Assembly: GCA_937880805.1 (NCBI GenBank)
Contig: CALGRR010000123.1
Span: 1 to 58,391, forward strand
Length of the DNA stretch: 58,391 nt
Direction of reading: 5' to 3'
Source: an uncultured Clostridia bacterium
GTDB taxonomy: Bacteria; Bacillota; Clostridia; Oscillospirales; Acutalibacteraceae
Of this stretch, positions 43,097-52,495 are shown in pieces. Under the pieces are notes generated by a model. The model searched no databases. It worked only from the letters and a program-made list of their open reading frames with translations, and had not been told where the DNA came from. A program made the position numbers and the translations under genes. Every line of letters begins with the position of its first letter. The first letter of the stretch is position 1.

Positions 43097-43125
43097 TTGT
43101 TAAATCAGAAAAGTAATGATATAAT
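43097..43125 (+). promoter_or_regulatory. Promoter of rnhA and hydrolase copy 2
   Basis: TTGTTA (43097-43102), 17 bases, TATAAT (43120-43125), 29 bases before the rnhA ATG. Confidence 0.75.
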
Positions 43126-43154
43126 TTATTTATCATTTTATTGGAGAAAAACTT

Positions 43155-43610
43155 ATGGCAGAACTTAAAAAGGTTGAAATATTTACCGACGGTGCCTGCT
43201 CGGGCAACCCGGGCCCCGGCGGCTGGGGAGCAATTTTACGCTACGGTGCTCACGAGCTTGAGCTCAGCGGCGGCGAAAAGGAAACCACCAACAACCGTAT
43301 GGAGCTCACGGCGGTTATAGAAGCTCTTAAAAAGCTCAAAGAAAAATGCTCCCTGACAATTTACACCGATTCAAAATATGTTGCCGATGCGTTTTTGCAG
43401 GGCTGGATATGGGGCTGGATAAAAAACGGCTGGAAAAAATCCGATAAAAAGCCCGTGCTCAATCCCGAGCTTTGGAAAGAGCTTTTATACCTTATCGGCA
43501 AGCACGAATATAAAATAATCTGGGTCAAGGGTCACGCAGGCCATCCCGAAAACGAAAGATGCGATAAGCTTGCAACGGCAAAGGCGGCTGAATATGCCGA
43601 AAATATATAA
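43155..43610 (+). CDS. rnhA: Ribonuclease HI
   Basis: A 151-residue nuclease that cuts the RNA strand of RNA-DNA hybrids (R-loops, primers). Catalytic residues are visible: Asp in FTDGACSGNPGPGGWG near 10, Glu in NRMELTAVIEAL near 49, Asp in TDSKYV near 71, and the C-terminal His/Asp pair in KGHAGHPENERCDKLA near 122-137. Length as E. coli RnhA. It has a TATAAT promoter and shares a transcript with the secreted hydrolase 16 bases downstream, an odd pairing. Confidence 0.96.
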   Translation: MAELKKVEIFTDGACSGNPGPGGWGAILRYGAHELELSGGEKETTNNRMELTAVIEALKKLKEKCSLTIYTDSKYVADAFLQGWIWGWIKNGWKKSDKKPVLNPELWKELLYLIGKHEYKIIWVKGHAGHPENERCDKLATAKAAEYAENI

Positions 43611-43626
43611 TAGGGGTAGATATAAA

Positions 43627-45156
43627 ATGAAAAAAATCATCAGTTTATTCCTTGCGGCGGTTATGGTTTTCTCGGTTTCGTCTGTTTCTTTTGCTGCGGC
43701 GGATGAATGTGACTGCGGAGTAACTCCCGTTGTTTATGTTCAGGGCTTCGGCGAAGCACTTTATGAAAATGTGGATACCGAGGATGAAATCTCTGCTTTT
43801 CCGCCCGAAGCTCCGGCAATTTTAAAAGCGATTCCCGATATTCTCAAGGCTCTCGGCGTTGCCGCAATAGCGGGAGATTATGAAGGCTTCGGCGATTATG
43901 CAATGCGGGGAGTTAACAAAATTCTCGGTCTGCTCGCCTGCGATAAAGAGGGCAATTCACTTTATAATGTTTCGTTTGAACCTGATGATAATATCGGCAC
44001 AGCCGAGCAGCATATGATTCCCTGCTCCCCCTTCTCCGACAATGCGGGAGATTACAGCTTTATTTATGACTGGCGTCTTGACCCGATTTACAATGCAGAG
44101 CTTCTTAAAGACTTTATTGACGAGGTTAAAGAGCTTACGGGTCACAAAAAGGTTTCTCTTGTTGCACACAGCCAGGGCAACACCATTGTTGCATCATATC
44201 TTGAAAAGTTCGGCTCTGACGATGTTGAAAAAATTGCTTTCCTTTCCCCCGCTTTCAAGGGTCTTTCTCTTATGGGTTCTCTTTTTGCAAACGAAGCTTC
44301 AATCAGAGATAAGGGCGAGGAGTTTGCGGAGCTTGTTAAAGGTGCAATGGGCTTTGATCCCTTGGGCGATATGCTTTCATCGTTAATACATATTCTTAAT
44401 GATGTGGGAATTGCAAAGGGTCTGCTCAACTGGGCACAGAATGTTCTTGACGACCAGCTTGAAAGAATTCTTCAGGAGGGTCTTTGCGATGTTTTCGGCA
44501 CAATGCCGGGGCTCTGGACTTTTGTTCCCGATGAGTATTATGAAAAAGCAAAAGAAACGATGTTCACCGATAAAGAGAAATATTCCGTGCTGATTGAAAA
44601 GATTGATTATTATCACTACAATGTTCAGAATGAGCTTGAAAACATAATTCAGGATGCAATGGATAACGGAGTTGATGTTACCATATCAATGGGCTACGGT
44701 CTTTCAACAATCCCCGTTCCCGTAACAGACCCCGAGCAGGCGGATATGCTTATTGATGTTGAGTATATGAGCATCGGTGCAACCTGTGCTTCGCCCTTCG
44801 GCACGGTTTTCGACAAGGATTATGTTCAGGCTGAATACTGCTCGGGACACAACCACGTTTCTCCCGATATGATGATTGATGCATCAACCTGCGAATTTCC
44901 CGAAATCACCTGGTTTGTAAGGGAACAGACCCACAGCGAATTTGCCGACGGCTATGCGGAATTCCTTGAATGGGTTCTTCTTTATGACGGTCAGCCTACG
45001 GTTCATTCAAATGAAAAATACCCGCAGTTTATGACCCTTACGGAAGACGGCACGCTCGAACCCGTTGAAGGACTCAAGCCCGTTGATAACAGAGGTCACG
45101 TTGTTATCTTCTTCTCTTCAATTTTTGAAATGATTAAAAATTCATTTAAAAAATAA
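43627..45156 (+). CDS. Secreted alpha/beta-hydrolase (lipase-like), copy 2
   Basis: A 509-residue exported hydrolase, paralogue of 8482-10026. Start at the ATG at 43627, after AGGGGTAGAT, opening a signal peptide (MKKIISLFLAAVMVFS, cleavage after SFA near 22). The mature end starts ADECDCG, then PVVYVQGFG as oxyanion strand, and LVAHSQGNT near 180, a good nucleophile elbow (AHSQG). Later come DYYHYNVQ near 338 and the cysteine/histidine block CSGHNHVSPD then IDASTC near 425-442. Compared with copy 1 this one keeps more standard catalytic motifs. The nearest named group is alpha/beta lipases acting on lipids or acylated polymers; the substrate is unknown. Terminator follows. Confidence 0.85.
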   Translation: MKKIISLFLAAVMVFSVSSVSFAAADECDCGVTPVVYVQGFGEALYENVDTEDEISAFPPEAPAILKAIPDILKALGVAAIAGDYEGFGDYAMRGVNKILGLLACDKEGNSLYNVSFEPDDNIGTAEQHMIPCSPFSDNAGDYSFIYDWRLDPIYNAELLKDFIDEVKELTGHKKVSLVAHSQGNTIVASYLEKFGSDDVEKIAFLSPAFKGLSLMGSLFANEASIRDKGEEFAELVKGAMGFDPLGDMLSSLIHILNDVGIAKGLLNWAQNVLDDQLERILQEGLCDVFGTMPGLWTFVPDEYYEKAKETMFTDKEKYSVLIEKIDYYHYNVQNELENIIQDAMDNGVDVTISMGYGLSTIPVPVTDPEQADMLIDVEYMSIGATCASPFGTVFDKDYVQAEYCSGHNHVSPDMMIDASTCEFPEITWFVREQTHSEFADGYAEFLEWVLLYDGQPTVHSNEKYPQFMTLTEDGTLEPVEGLKPVDNRGHVVIFFSSIFEMIKNSFKK

Positions 45157-45158
45157 GT

Positions 45159-45193
45159 TTAAAAGCTCTGCAGAAATTCTGCAGAGCTTTTTT
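45159..45193 (+). terminator. Terminator of the rnhA-hydrolase unit
   Basis: Stem AAAAGCTCTGCAGA / TCTGCAGAGCTTTT with a short loop and then TTTT. Confidence 0.92.
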
Positions 45194-45252
45194 GCATACT
45201 TTGTCCTTCCTCCGCATAGATTTTACAGAAAACTATAAACGGAGGAATAAAA

Positions 45253-46731
45253 ATGGCAAGCAACAATATTTACGGCGATATTGCCGCAAGAACGGGCGGA
45301 GATATTTACATAGGTGTTGTGGGTCCCGTGCGAACGGGAAAATCAACCTTTATAAAGCAGTTTATGCAGTCAACCGTGCTGCCGAACATTGAAAATGCAA
45401 CAAAAAGAGAGCGTGCAACGGATGAGCTTCCGCAATCTTCGGCGGGCAGAACAATAATGACGGCAGAGCCGAAATTCATTCCCGAGGAAGCGGTTGAAAT
45501 CTCGCTGCCCTCGCAGATTAAAATGAAAATAAGAATGATTGACTGCGTTGGCTACATAGTGCCCTCTGCTATCGGATATATCGAAGACGAAACTCCGAGA
45601 ATGGTTAAAACCCCTTGGTTTGACGAGGAAATTCCGTTTAATATGGCAGCCGAAATCGGCACAAGAAAGGTTATAACAGAGCACTCAACAATCGGTCTTG
45701 TTGTTACAACAGACGGCTCAATCGGCGAAATTCCGAGGGAGGAATATGCTCAGGCGGAAGAAAGAGTTATAAATGAGCTCAAAGATTTGAAAAAGCCCTT
45801 TGTTGTGCTTCTCAACTGCAAGGAGCCGAATTCTCCGCAGGCACGCTCGCTTGCCTCACAGCTTCAGGAAAAATACGGAGTTTCGGTGCTTGCCGTAAAC
45901 TGCCTTGAGCTTGGCCAGAATGAGATTTCGGATATTCTTTCAAGAGTTCTTTTTGAGTTTCCGTTAAAGGAAATCCGAGTTGATATGCCGGGCTGGATAA
46001 CTTCTCTTGATAAAAACCATTGGCTGCGAAGCAGCGTTTTCGGCGAGATAAGCTCACTTGCCTCAAAGCTCAGAAAGGTTAATGATGTTGAAGAATTCAG
46101 CAAAAAGGTTGCCGAGGGTGAATATGTAAACAATTCACATCTTGAAAAAATTGACCTTTCCTCAGGCAGTGCAAAAATCTCGGTTTCACTTCTGCCGAAG
46201 CTCTTCTTTAAAATACTTAATGAGGAAACGGGAATTGAGGTTGAAAATGAGCTGGAGCTTATGAAAAAAATGAAGGAGCTTTCGGCAGCAAGCAGCGGCT
46301 ATAAGCGAATTCAGAATGCACTTGATGAGGTTGAAGCAACGGGCTACGGAATTGTTCTTCCCGATATAAGCGACCTCACGCTTGAAGAGCCCGAAATTAT
46401 GAAGCAGGGCGGCAGATATGGGGTAAGGCTTCGTGCAAGTGCACCCTCTCTTCACATAATGAGAGCCGATATTCAGACCGAGGTTGCCCCGATAGTGGGC
46501 TCCGAATCGCAATCGGAGGAGCTGATAAAATATCTGCTTAAAGAATTTGAAGAAAATCCTTCGATGATTTGGGAATCCAACATATTCGGCACTTCGCTTC
46601 ATTCACTTGTTAACGAAGGACTTCACAACAAGCTTTTCAGAATGCCGAGCGATGCCAGAATGAAGCTGCAGGAAACCCTTGAAAGAATTATCAACGAGGG
46701 CTGCAGCGGATTGATTTGCATTATACTATAG
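45253..46731 (+). CDS. spoIVA: Stage IV sporulation protein A
   Basis: A 492-residue ATPase that polymerises on the forespore surface to form the base of the spore coat. The Walker A is GPVRTGKSTF near 25-34, and DCVGYIVPSAIGY and TDGSIGEIPREEY are family hallmarks. The C-terminus ends GCSGLICIIL; the extreme hydrophobic C-terminus anchors SpoIVA to SpoVM-coated membrane in Bacillus. Strong GGAGGAAT binding site. It is the only sporulation gene in the window and shows that the organism descends from, and probably is, an endospore former. Expected to be sigma-E dependent; the upstream GCATACTTT and CATAGATT words with about 14 bases between are a weak match. Confidence 0.97.
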   Translation: MASNNIYGDIAARTGGDIYIGVVGPVRTGKSTFIKQFMQSTVLPNIENATKRERATDELPQSSAGRTIMTAEPKFIPEEAVEISLPSQIKMKIRMIDCVGYIVPSAIGYIEDETPRMVKTPWFDEEIPFNMAAEIGTRKVITEHSTIGLVVTTDGSIGEIPREEYAQAEERVINELKDLKKPFVVLLNCKEPNSPQARSLASQLQEKYGVSVLAVNCLELGQNEISDILSRVLFEFPLKEIRVDMPGWITSLDKNHWLRSSVFGEISSLASKLRKVNDVEEFSKKVAEGEYVNNSHLEKIDLSSGSAKISVSLLPKLFFKILNEETGIEVENELELMKKMKELSAASSGYKRIQNALDEVEATGYGIVLPDISDLTLEEPEIMKQGGRYGVRLRASAPSLHIMRADIQTEVAPIVGSESQSEELIKYLLKEFEENPSMIWESNIFGTSLHSLVNEGLHNKLFRMPSDARMKLQETLERIINEGCSGLICIIL

Positions 46732-46759
46732 AAAAAGCGTGCCGTCCGGCACGCTTTAA
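46732..46759. terminator. Bidirectional terminator after spoIVA
   Basis: Stem AAAGCGTGCC / GGCACGCTTT (46734-46743 and 46748-46757) with a GTCC loop, between two convergent genes. Confidence 0.88.
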
Positions 46760-46762
46760 TTC

Positions 46763-47161
46763 TTATATTTTCTTTACATTTACATTCAGAATGCTGTTAA
46801 TAAGAGCCGCTTCAACAAAATATGCATCCCCTGTGCTTGCGGTGTAATAACCTTCTGCAGAAACCGCATTCTGATTAAAGCCCGCATCTTCAAGAGCCGA
46901 AACATATTTTTTGAATTCTTTGTCGCTGCATTCAACAGAGAAGGCATAGCTCAGGCTTTCTCTGTAGGTTTCTTTCACTTCTTTTTTAAAATCAAAATCG
47001 GGAAGTCTGTCCTTAAAGTGATTATAAATCAGAGTTACCTGCTCCGTGGTTGTTATAACTGAGCTGCTTTCTTTTTCATCAATATCATCCTTTTTGATGT
47101 TACAGCCCGCCGCACTCAATGCAATAACCAAAACAAGAATAAATGCAAAAATCTTTTTCAT
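46763..47161 (-). CDS. Small lipoprotein of unknown function
   Basis: A 132-residue predicted lipoprotein. From the ATG at 47161 (AGGACTGAACATT before it) there is a signal peptide MKKIFAFILVLVIALS and a lipobox LSAAGC, so the mature protein starts at Cys 20. An acidic linker (KKDDIDEKESS) leads to a compact domain of about 95 residues with no motif I recognise. An upstream in-frame ATG at 47209 would overlap the PHP gene and lacks a signal. It is last in the metG-tatD-PHP run, 16 bases after the PHP gene. Base composition matches its neighbours. Confidence 0.8.
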   Translation of the reverse strand: MKKIFAFILVLVIALSAAGCNIKKDDIDEKESSSVITTTEQVTLIYNHFKDRLPDFDFKKEVKETYRESLSYAFSVECSDKEFKKYVSALEDAGFNQNAVSAEGYYTASTGDAYFVEAALINSILNVNVKKI

Positions 47162-47177
47162 AATGTTCAGTCCTCCG

Positions 47178-47924
47178 TTAATAAAGGATTTCTTTGAATT
47201 GCCCGGCAAACTGCTTACTGTCTACCCTGTCAAGTCTGTGACCGTCTGTGCCTATGTTGAAAACAACACCCACTTCTTTTCCGATCTGAAAATATCTGTG
47301 GAAGAATTCGGGGTCACCCAAAACTGCAGGCACATTAAGCTCCCACGCAATTTCGTGATTATTCGCTTTTTCCATAATATCGCCGATTTCATTATCGGTG
47401 AAAGCACGGGTAACATCGTGAGAATCCTCAAAAGCGTGAATATAACCCGCCATAAACGGATGGGCAAAACAGTCTGCTCTTCCGCTTTCGATAACGCTGT
47501 CCATAATAGCAAGCATATGCTCGGCATAGGCTCTCGGGGTTATTATTTCGGGATGCTCCCAATAACCCTGATGATAGTGGTTTGTGGTGTAAAGCCGATA
47601 ATCAAGCGAATTATCGCAGCTTATATCATCGGCAAATTTGCCAACGCCGTAAGTCGAAAGCTCCGCACCCACAAGAACTTTAACGGGTGTTTCGATGTCC
47701 TCGAGCTCTCTTAAAATTTCATATCTCTGCTGAGCAACGGCATTCTTCTTCTGGGGATAGTTATGGTCGGTGAGAGCAATCATTTCAAGACCGCATTCCT
47801 CCGCTTTTTTAACTATATCAGCCGCAATCATTTCGGGCTTTGCACAGCCTGAAAAGCGGGTGTGCAGATGAAGATTATGCTTTACAAGCTCATCAATATC
47901 ATAGGTTTTTTCGTGAAAAAACAT
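47178..47924 (-). CDS. PHP-domain phosphoesterase
   Basis: A 248-residue metal-dependent hydrolase of the polymerase and histidinol phosphatase family. Metal ligands are seen in NLHLHTRFSG (near 17-26), ALTDHNYPQ (near 50-58), ELSTYG (near 84), CAHPFMAGY (near 152) and GTDGHRLD near the C-terminus. Length fits stand-alone PHP phosphoesterases such as those acting on 3',5'-bisphosphates or histidinol phosphate; the substrate is not determined. One base separates it from tatD, so co-transcription is near certain. Confidence 0.9.
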   Translation of the reverse strand: MFFHEKTYDIDELVKHNLHLHTRFSGCAKPEMIAADIVKKAEECGLEMIALTDHNYPQKKNAVAQQRYEILRELEDIETPVKVLVGAELSTYGVGKFADDISCDNSLDYRLYTTNHYHQGYWEHPEIITPRAYAEHMLAIMDSVIESGRADCFAHPFMAGYIHAFEDSHDVTRAFTDNEIGDIMEKANNHEIAWELNVPAVLGDPEFFHRYFQIGKEVGVVFNIGTDGHRLDRVDSKQFAGQFKEILY

Positions 47925-47925
47925 T

Positions 47926-48696
47926 TTAAAGCTCCAATCCGAATAAAGTGTTTGCGTTTATTCTTGTTATATCAAGAATATTTTCAGCCGTTGTGTTTCT
48001 GACCTCGGCAAGCTTTTCCGCCGTATAGGGAATGAATGATGAATCGCATCTTTTGCCTCTGAACGGAACAGGTGTCATATAGGGGCAGTCTGTTTCGATA
48101 AGCAGTCTGTCATCGGGCACCATTGCCGCAACTTCAAGCGGTTTTCTTGCATTTTTGAATGTTACCGCACCGCCGAGACCTATATACATTCCGAGCTTCA
48201 GCACCTCTTTCGCCATTTCGGCAGAACCAGAAAAGCAATGCACAACACCCTTTGGCTTATAGCGTTTGAGAAGCGTCATTGTGTCTTCGTGCGATTCTCT
48301 GTCGTGAACTATAACAGGCAGATCAAGCTCCTTTGCGAGCACAAGCTGCTGTTCAAAAACCTTCTGCTGAATTTCACGGGGCGAAAAATCATAGTGATAA
48401 TCAAGACCGATTTCGCCCACCGCCACGCATTTCTTTTCCATACAGAGTTTTTTAAGAACGGATAAATATCCCTGCTTACAGCCCTCCGCCTCGTGGGGAT
48501 GAATGCCGCAGGCGGCATAAACAAAGCTGAATTCATCAGAAAGCTCAAGGCTCACAAGCGATGATGCAATATCCGTTCCGCAGTTTATAATGCCGCAAAC
48601 GCCCTGTTGCTGCAGGGCGTTCAAAAGCTCTTTTCGGTCAGCATCAAAAGCTTCGCTGTCGTAATGTGCGTGACTGTCAAAGATATTATTAATCAT
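47926..48696 (-). CDS. tatD: TatD family metal-dependent hydrolase
   Basis: A 256-residue amidohydrolase-fold enzyme, 3'-5' DNA/RNA exonuclease or D-aminoacyl hydrolase in different species. Metal ligands: FDSHAHYD at 5-12, EIGLDYHY near 92, VIHDRESHEDT near 128, HCFSG near 152 and ETDCPYMTP near 200. The start codon overlaps the metG stop (ATGA-type). The metG-tatD order is widespread in Firmicutes and implies a common transcript. Confidence 0.95.
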   Translation of the reverse strand: MINNIFDSHAHYDSEAFDADRKELLNALQQQGVCGIINCGTDIASSLVSLELSDEFSFVYAACGIHPHEAEGCKQGYLSVLKKLCMEKKCVAVGEIGLDYHYDFSPREIQQKVFEQQLVLAKELDLPVIVHDRESHEDTMTLLKRYKPKGVVHCFSGSAEMAKEVLKLGMYIGLGGAVTFKNARKPLEVAAMVPDDRLLIETDCPYMTPVPFRGKRCDSSFIPYTAEKLAEVRNTTAENILDITRINANTLFGLEL

Positions 48697-50630
48697 TATC
48701 TTACCTTGCTTCCTGCGGGAACTCCGTCAACAAAAATAACCTTGACATCATCCTCACCTGCATCAGCCGCAATAATCATACCGCAGCTTTCAACACCGCA
48801 GAGAACTGCGGGCTTGAGGTTTGAAACAAGAATAATGCTCTTGCCGATAAGGTCTTCGGGCTTGTACCATTTTGCGATGCCCGATGCAACGGTTCTGGGC
48901 TCTCCCGTGCCGTCATCAAGAGTTAATTTAAGAAGCTTCTTTGCTTTCTTTACGGGTTCGCATTCAATGATTTTTGCAACTCTCAGATCAACCTTTGCGA
49001 AATCATCAATTCCTATTTTGGCAACACCCTGAATTTCTTCCTTAAGAGGATTAACGGGATTTGCCGCAGCCTGAGCAGTTTCAAGCTCTGCAAGCTCTTT
49101 TTCAAGGTCAATTCTGGGGAAGATTATGCCGCCCTTATGAACGGTGTATGTTTCTTCCTTGCCGAAAACGCCGCACTCATCCCACTCAAAATCTGCTTTT
49201 ACACCAAGCTGACTGCGGATTTCGGCAGCAGTTGCAGGCATAAAGGGAGCAATAAGAACAGAGATAATTCTGATGCTCTCGCAAAGATTATACATAACCT
49301 CGGCAAGTCTTGCCTTCTTGCTCTCATCCTTTGCAAGAGTCCAGGGTGCTGTTTCGTCAATATATTTGTTTGTTCTTGAAACAAACTTCCAGATGTTTGT
49401 AAGAGCTACGGAGAAGTTGAGCTTATCGAGGTCTGCTTCTGCATCTGCCTTTGTCTGTGCAGCAAGGGCCTTGAGGTCAGCATCGAATTCGCCCGCTTCT
49501 CTTTCTGCGGGAATTGTGCCGCCGAAATATTTTTCAACCATTGCAACAGTTCTTGAAACAAGGTTTCCGAGGTCATTTGCAAGGTCGGAATTTATGCGGT
49601 TAATAAGGTTTTCGTTTGAGAAAATACCGTCTGAACCGAATGCAATTTCACGAAGAAGATAATAGCGGAGTGCGTCAACTCCGTATCTTTCAGCAAGAAT
49701 AACGGGGTCAACAACATTTCCCTTTGATTTGCTCATCTTGCCGCCTTCAAGAAGCACCCAGCCGTGACCGTAAACCTTTTCGGGCAGAGGCTCATCAAGT
49801 GACATAAGGAAAGCGGGCCAATAAATTGTGTGGAAACGGATGATGTCCTTCCCGATAAGGTGAACATCTGCGGGCCAGAATTTCTTATAAAGACTGTCAT
49901 CCTCCGAGCCGAAGCCGAGAGCAGTTATATAGTTGGTGAGAGCATCAAGCCACACATAAATAACGTGATCCTCGTTAACCGGAACGGGAATTCCCCATTT
50001 GAACGATGAACGGGATACGCACAAATCCTGAAGTCCGGGCTTTATGAAGTTATTAACCATCTCATTCTGACGGCTCTGGGGCTCAATGAAGCCGGGGTGG
50101 TCTTCATAATACTTAAGAAGCTTATCGGCATATGCGGAAAGCTTGAAGAAATAAGCTTCCTCACGCTCCTTTGTTACGGGTCTGCCGCAGTCGGGGCACT
50201 TGCCGTCAACCGCCTGGGTTTCTGTCCAGAAGGATTCGCAGGGCTTGCAGTAAAGACCTTCATAATGGCCCTTATATATATCGCCCTTGTCATACATCTT
50301 TTTGAATATCTTCTGAACAGCCTTTTCGTGGTATTCATCTGTTGTTCTGATAAATTTATCATTGCTGATATTCATAAGCTTCCAGAGATCTTTGATACCT
50401 GCAACGATTTTATCAACATACTCCTTGGGAGTTACGCCTGCTTCCTTTGCCTTATCTTCGATTTTCTGACCGTGTTCGTCGGTACCGGTGAGGAAGAAGG
50501 TATCAAAGCCCTGAAATCTTTTATAGCGTGCCATTGTATCTGCGGCAACGGTTGAATAAGTATGGCCGATATGGAGCTTATCCGAGGGATAATAAATCGG
50601 CGTTGTTATATAAAATGTTTTTTTATCCAT
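48696..50630 (-). CDS. metG: Methionine--tRNA ligase
   Basis: A 644-residue class I aminoacyl-tRNA synthetase. The HIGH motif is LHIGHTYS near 19-26, KMSKSKGN near 300, a zinc knuckle with two CxxC pairs (CKPCESFW and CPDCGRP near 127 and 144), and a C-terminal tRNA-binding (EMAP/OB) domain from about 535 to the end, beginning IGIDDFAKVDLRVAKI. Length is that of the Firmicute form with the appended domain. It follows nagB by 23 bases. No T-box leader is seen, as it is inside an operon. Confidence 0.97.
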   Translation of the reverse strand: MDKKTFYITTPIYYPSDKLHIGHTYSTVAADTMARYKRFQGFDTFFLTGTDEHGQKIEDKAKEAGVTPKEYVDKIVAGIKDLWKLMNISNDKFIRTTDEYHEKAVQKIFKKMYDKGDIYKGHYEGLYCKPCESFWTETQAVDGKCPDCGRPVTKEREEAYFFKLSAYADKLLKYYEDHPGFIEPQSRQNEMVNNFIKPGLQDLCVSRSSFKWGIPVPVNEDHVIYVWLDALTNYITALGFGSEDDSLYKKFWPADVHLIGKDIIRFHTIYWPAFLMSLDEPLPEKVYGHGWVLLEGGKMSKSKGNVVDPVILAERYGVDALRYYLLREIAFGSDGIFSNENLINRINSDLANDLGNLVSRTVAMVEKYFGGTIPAEREAGEFDADLKALAAQTKADAEADLDKLNFSVALTNIWKFVSRTNKYIDETAPWTLAKDESKKARLAEVMYNLCESIRIISVLIAPFMPATAAEIRSQLGVKADFEWDECGVFGKEETYTVHKGGIIFPRIDLEKELAELETAQAAANPVNPLKEEIQGVAKIGIDDFAKVDLRVAKIIECEPVKKAKKLLKLTLDDGTGEPRTVASGIAKWYKPEDLIGKSIILVSNLKPAVLCGVESCGMIIAADAGEDDVKVIFVDGVPAGSKVR

Positions 50631-50653
50631 TATTTTGAACCTCCGGGGTGTGA

Positions 50654-51379
50654 TTATTTGAGAAGTGCTGCAGCCGCCTCATCAAGGAAGATTACAGCAT
50701 CATCGTGCTGCTGAAGAATTGAAGCGGGAAGCTGAGGAGTTACGGGGCCTTCAATCATTCCCTTAACTGCCTCTGCCTTTGAAGCACCCGTTGCGATAAG
50801 AACGATTTTCTTTGCCTTCATAATTGAGCCGATGCCCATTGTCATTGCATAGCGGGGCATAGGAATATCGTCAAAATAAATTGAGTTTGCATCGATTGTA
50901 CTCTGTGTGAGAGCGATTTTAAAGCTTTCGCCCGTGAATTCGTCTGCGGGCTCATTGAAAGCAATGTGGCCGTTTCTGCCGATACCGAGAAGCTGAACAT
51001 CAATTCCGCCCTTTGATGCGATTGCAGCGGCATATCTTGCACTTTCTGCTTCGGGGTCATCCGTATTGCCGTCAAGGAAGTTAACATTTTCGGGATTGAT
51101 GTCTGTTTTTGAGAAAAGGTTCTCAAACATAAACGAATAATAGCTGTTTTTATGCTCCTTGGGAAGGTCACAGTATTCATCAAGATTGAAGGTTGTTACA
51201 TCCTTGAACGAAACCTTGCCTGCCTCATATTCGCTGATCATATAGTTATAGGTGGGAACGGGAGTTGCACCGGTTGCAAGACCGAGAACGCAGTTATTCT
51301 TTGCATTTACGGCATCGCAGAAAAGCTTGCCTGCTGCCTGCGCGATTTCCTGCTCATTCTTAAAAATTCTGATTTCCAT
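50654..51379 (-). CDS. nagB: Glucosamine-6-phosphate deaminase
   Basis: A 241-residue enzyme converting glucosamine-6-phosphate to fructose-6-phosphate and ammonia, for growth on amino sugars. Visible: GLATGATPVPTY near 33-44, the catalytic Asp in FNLDEYCDL near 64-72, and GIGRNGHIAFNEP near 130-142. Length fits the short Firmicute NagB, which lacks the allosteric C-terminus of E. coli NagB. No nagA is adjacent. It sits between the Gfo/Idh oxidoreductase gene and metG, with gaps of 15 and 23 bases. Confidence 0.96.
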   Translation of the reverse strand: MEIRIFKNEQEIAQAAGKLFCDAVNAKNNCVLGLATGATPVPTYNYMISEYEAGKVSFKDVTTFNLDEYCDLPKEHKNSYYSFMFENLFSKTDINPENVNFLDGNTDDPEAESARYAAAIASKGGIDVQLLGIGRNGHIAFNEPADEFTGESFKIALTQSTIDANSIYFDDIPMPRYAMTMGIGSIMKAKKIVLIATGASKAEAVKGMIEGPVTPQLPASILQQHDDAVIFLDEAAAALLK

Positions 51380-51394
51380 AATTCATATCTCCTT

Positions 51395-52459
51395 TTAATC
51401 AATAACAATTTCTCTGTGTGATTCGGATGAATCGTAAATAGCCTGCAGAATTTTTGAAGTCTGCACGGCATAATCAATATACTGCTGATTTTTTTCACCG
51501 GTTTTTATGGATTTTACAAAACCGTCAATTTCGTTCTGATACATATCTCTTGTCTGACTTGAAACCTGTGTTTCGGTAAGCATACCGTTCTTGACCGACC
51601 AGAGCTTGAAATCCGAGCAATACTGCAGTCTGATACCTGCTTTGTCACCCATAAAATCAATGAACATTTCTCTTTCGCCGATATTCTGTGCCCAGGCACC
51701 GTTAAAGCTTATAACGGGGCCTTCGGTGCGAACAACGCCGACAACCGAATCATCAACATCGTAGGTGCCGTTCATATCCGCAGTTTCCTTTGCCCACATA
51801 CTTGTGTATGTATAATTCGGAATATCCTTACCGAGCTTGCAGAAGGCTTCGCCCGATGCCGTGAGAGGCTTAGGATCCATACAGCAATAAAGAACAAGGT
51901 CAATAAAATGAACGCCCCAGTCGATAAGTGCACCGCCGCCCGATTTTGCCTTTGTTGTGAAATCACCGCCTATGCCGGGAATTGAACGGTGGCTGCGGAA
52001 GGAGGCATAAACGTGATAAACCTCACCGAGCTCTCCGCTTTCAATAAGCTCTCTTATTTTCATAACATAGGTATTGAATCTGTTGCAAACGCCGATATTG
52101 AGTATTTTGCCCGTTTCGTGAGCAACCTTCTGCATTTCAAGAGCTTCGGAAAGAATTCTTGCTGCAGGCTTTTCGCAAAGCACGTGCTTGCCTGCTCTCA
52201 TAAAATCTATTGAAATGATTGAGTGAAAATCATTGTGAGTGCAAACCGAAACCGCATCAAGCTCGGGGTCATTAAGGAAATCGTGATAATCAACAACAGC
52301 CTGACCGCAGCCGTATTTTTCAACACAAGCCTGAGCTTTTTCGGGAATAAGGTCACAGAAATATTTGATTTCAACCTCGGGATTGTTGAGATATGAGGGA
52401 ATATGCGATGAATTTGCAATATTTCCGCATCCGATAACCGCTACTTTGATTTTAGACAT
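51395..52459 (-). CDS. Gfo/Idh/MocA family oxidoreductase
   Basis: A 354-residue NAD(P)-dependent sugar or inositol dehydrogenase. The Rossmann start is VAVIGCGNIANSSHIPSY near 6-23, the conserved catalytic EKPAARIL near 96-103 has the Lys, and the C-terminal alpha+beta domain includes GGALIDWGVHFIDLVLY near 176-192 with the active-site Asp/His. Substrate unknown. The divergent genes at 52607-54329 encode TIM-barrel isomerases that accompany such dehydrogenases in inositol and sugar pathways, so a shared catabolic function is likely. First gene of the nagB-metG run. Confidence 0.92.
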   Translation of the reverse strand: MSKIKVAVIGCGNIANSSHIPSYLNNPEVEIKYFCDLIPEKAQACVEKYGCGQAVVDYHDFLNDPELDAVSVCTHNDFHSIISIDFMRAGKHVLCEKPAARILSEALEMQKVAHETGKILNIGVCNRFNTYVMKIRELIESGELGEVYHVYASFRSHRSIPGIGGDFTTKAKSGGGALIDWGVHFIDLVLYCCMDPKPLTASGEAFCKLGKDIPNYTYTSMWAKETADMNGTYDVDDSVVGVVRTEGPVISFNGAWAQNIGEREMFIDFMGDKAGIRLQYCSDFKLWSVKNGMLTETQVSSQTRDMYQNEIDGFVKSIKTGEKNQQYIDYAVQTSKILQAIYDSSESHREIVID

Positions 52460-52495
52460 AATTACGCCTCCGTAATATCATATTTTATCTATTAT

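Noticed and set aside
50631..50653. T-box leader before metG
   Set aside because: The gap to nagB is 23 bases, too short; serS likewise has only 37 bases.
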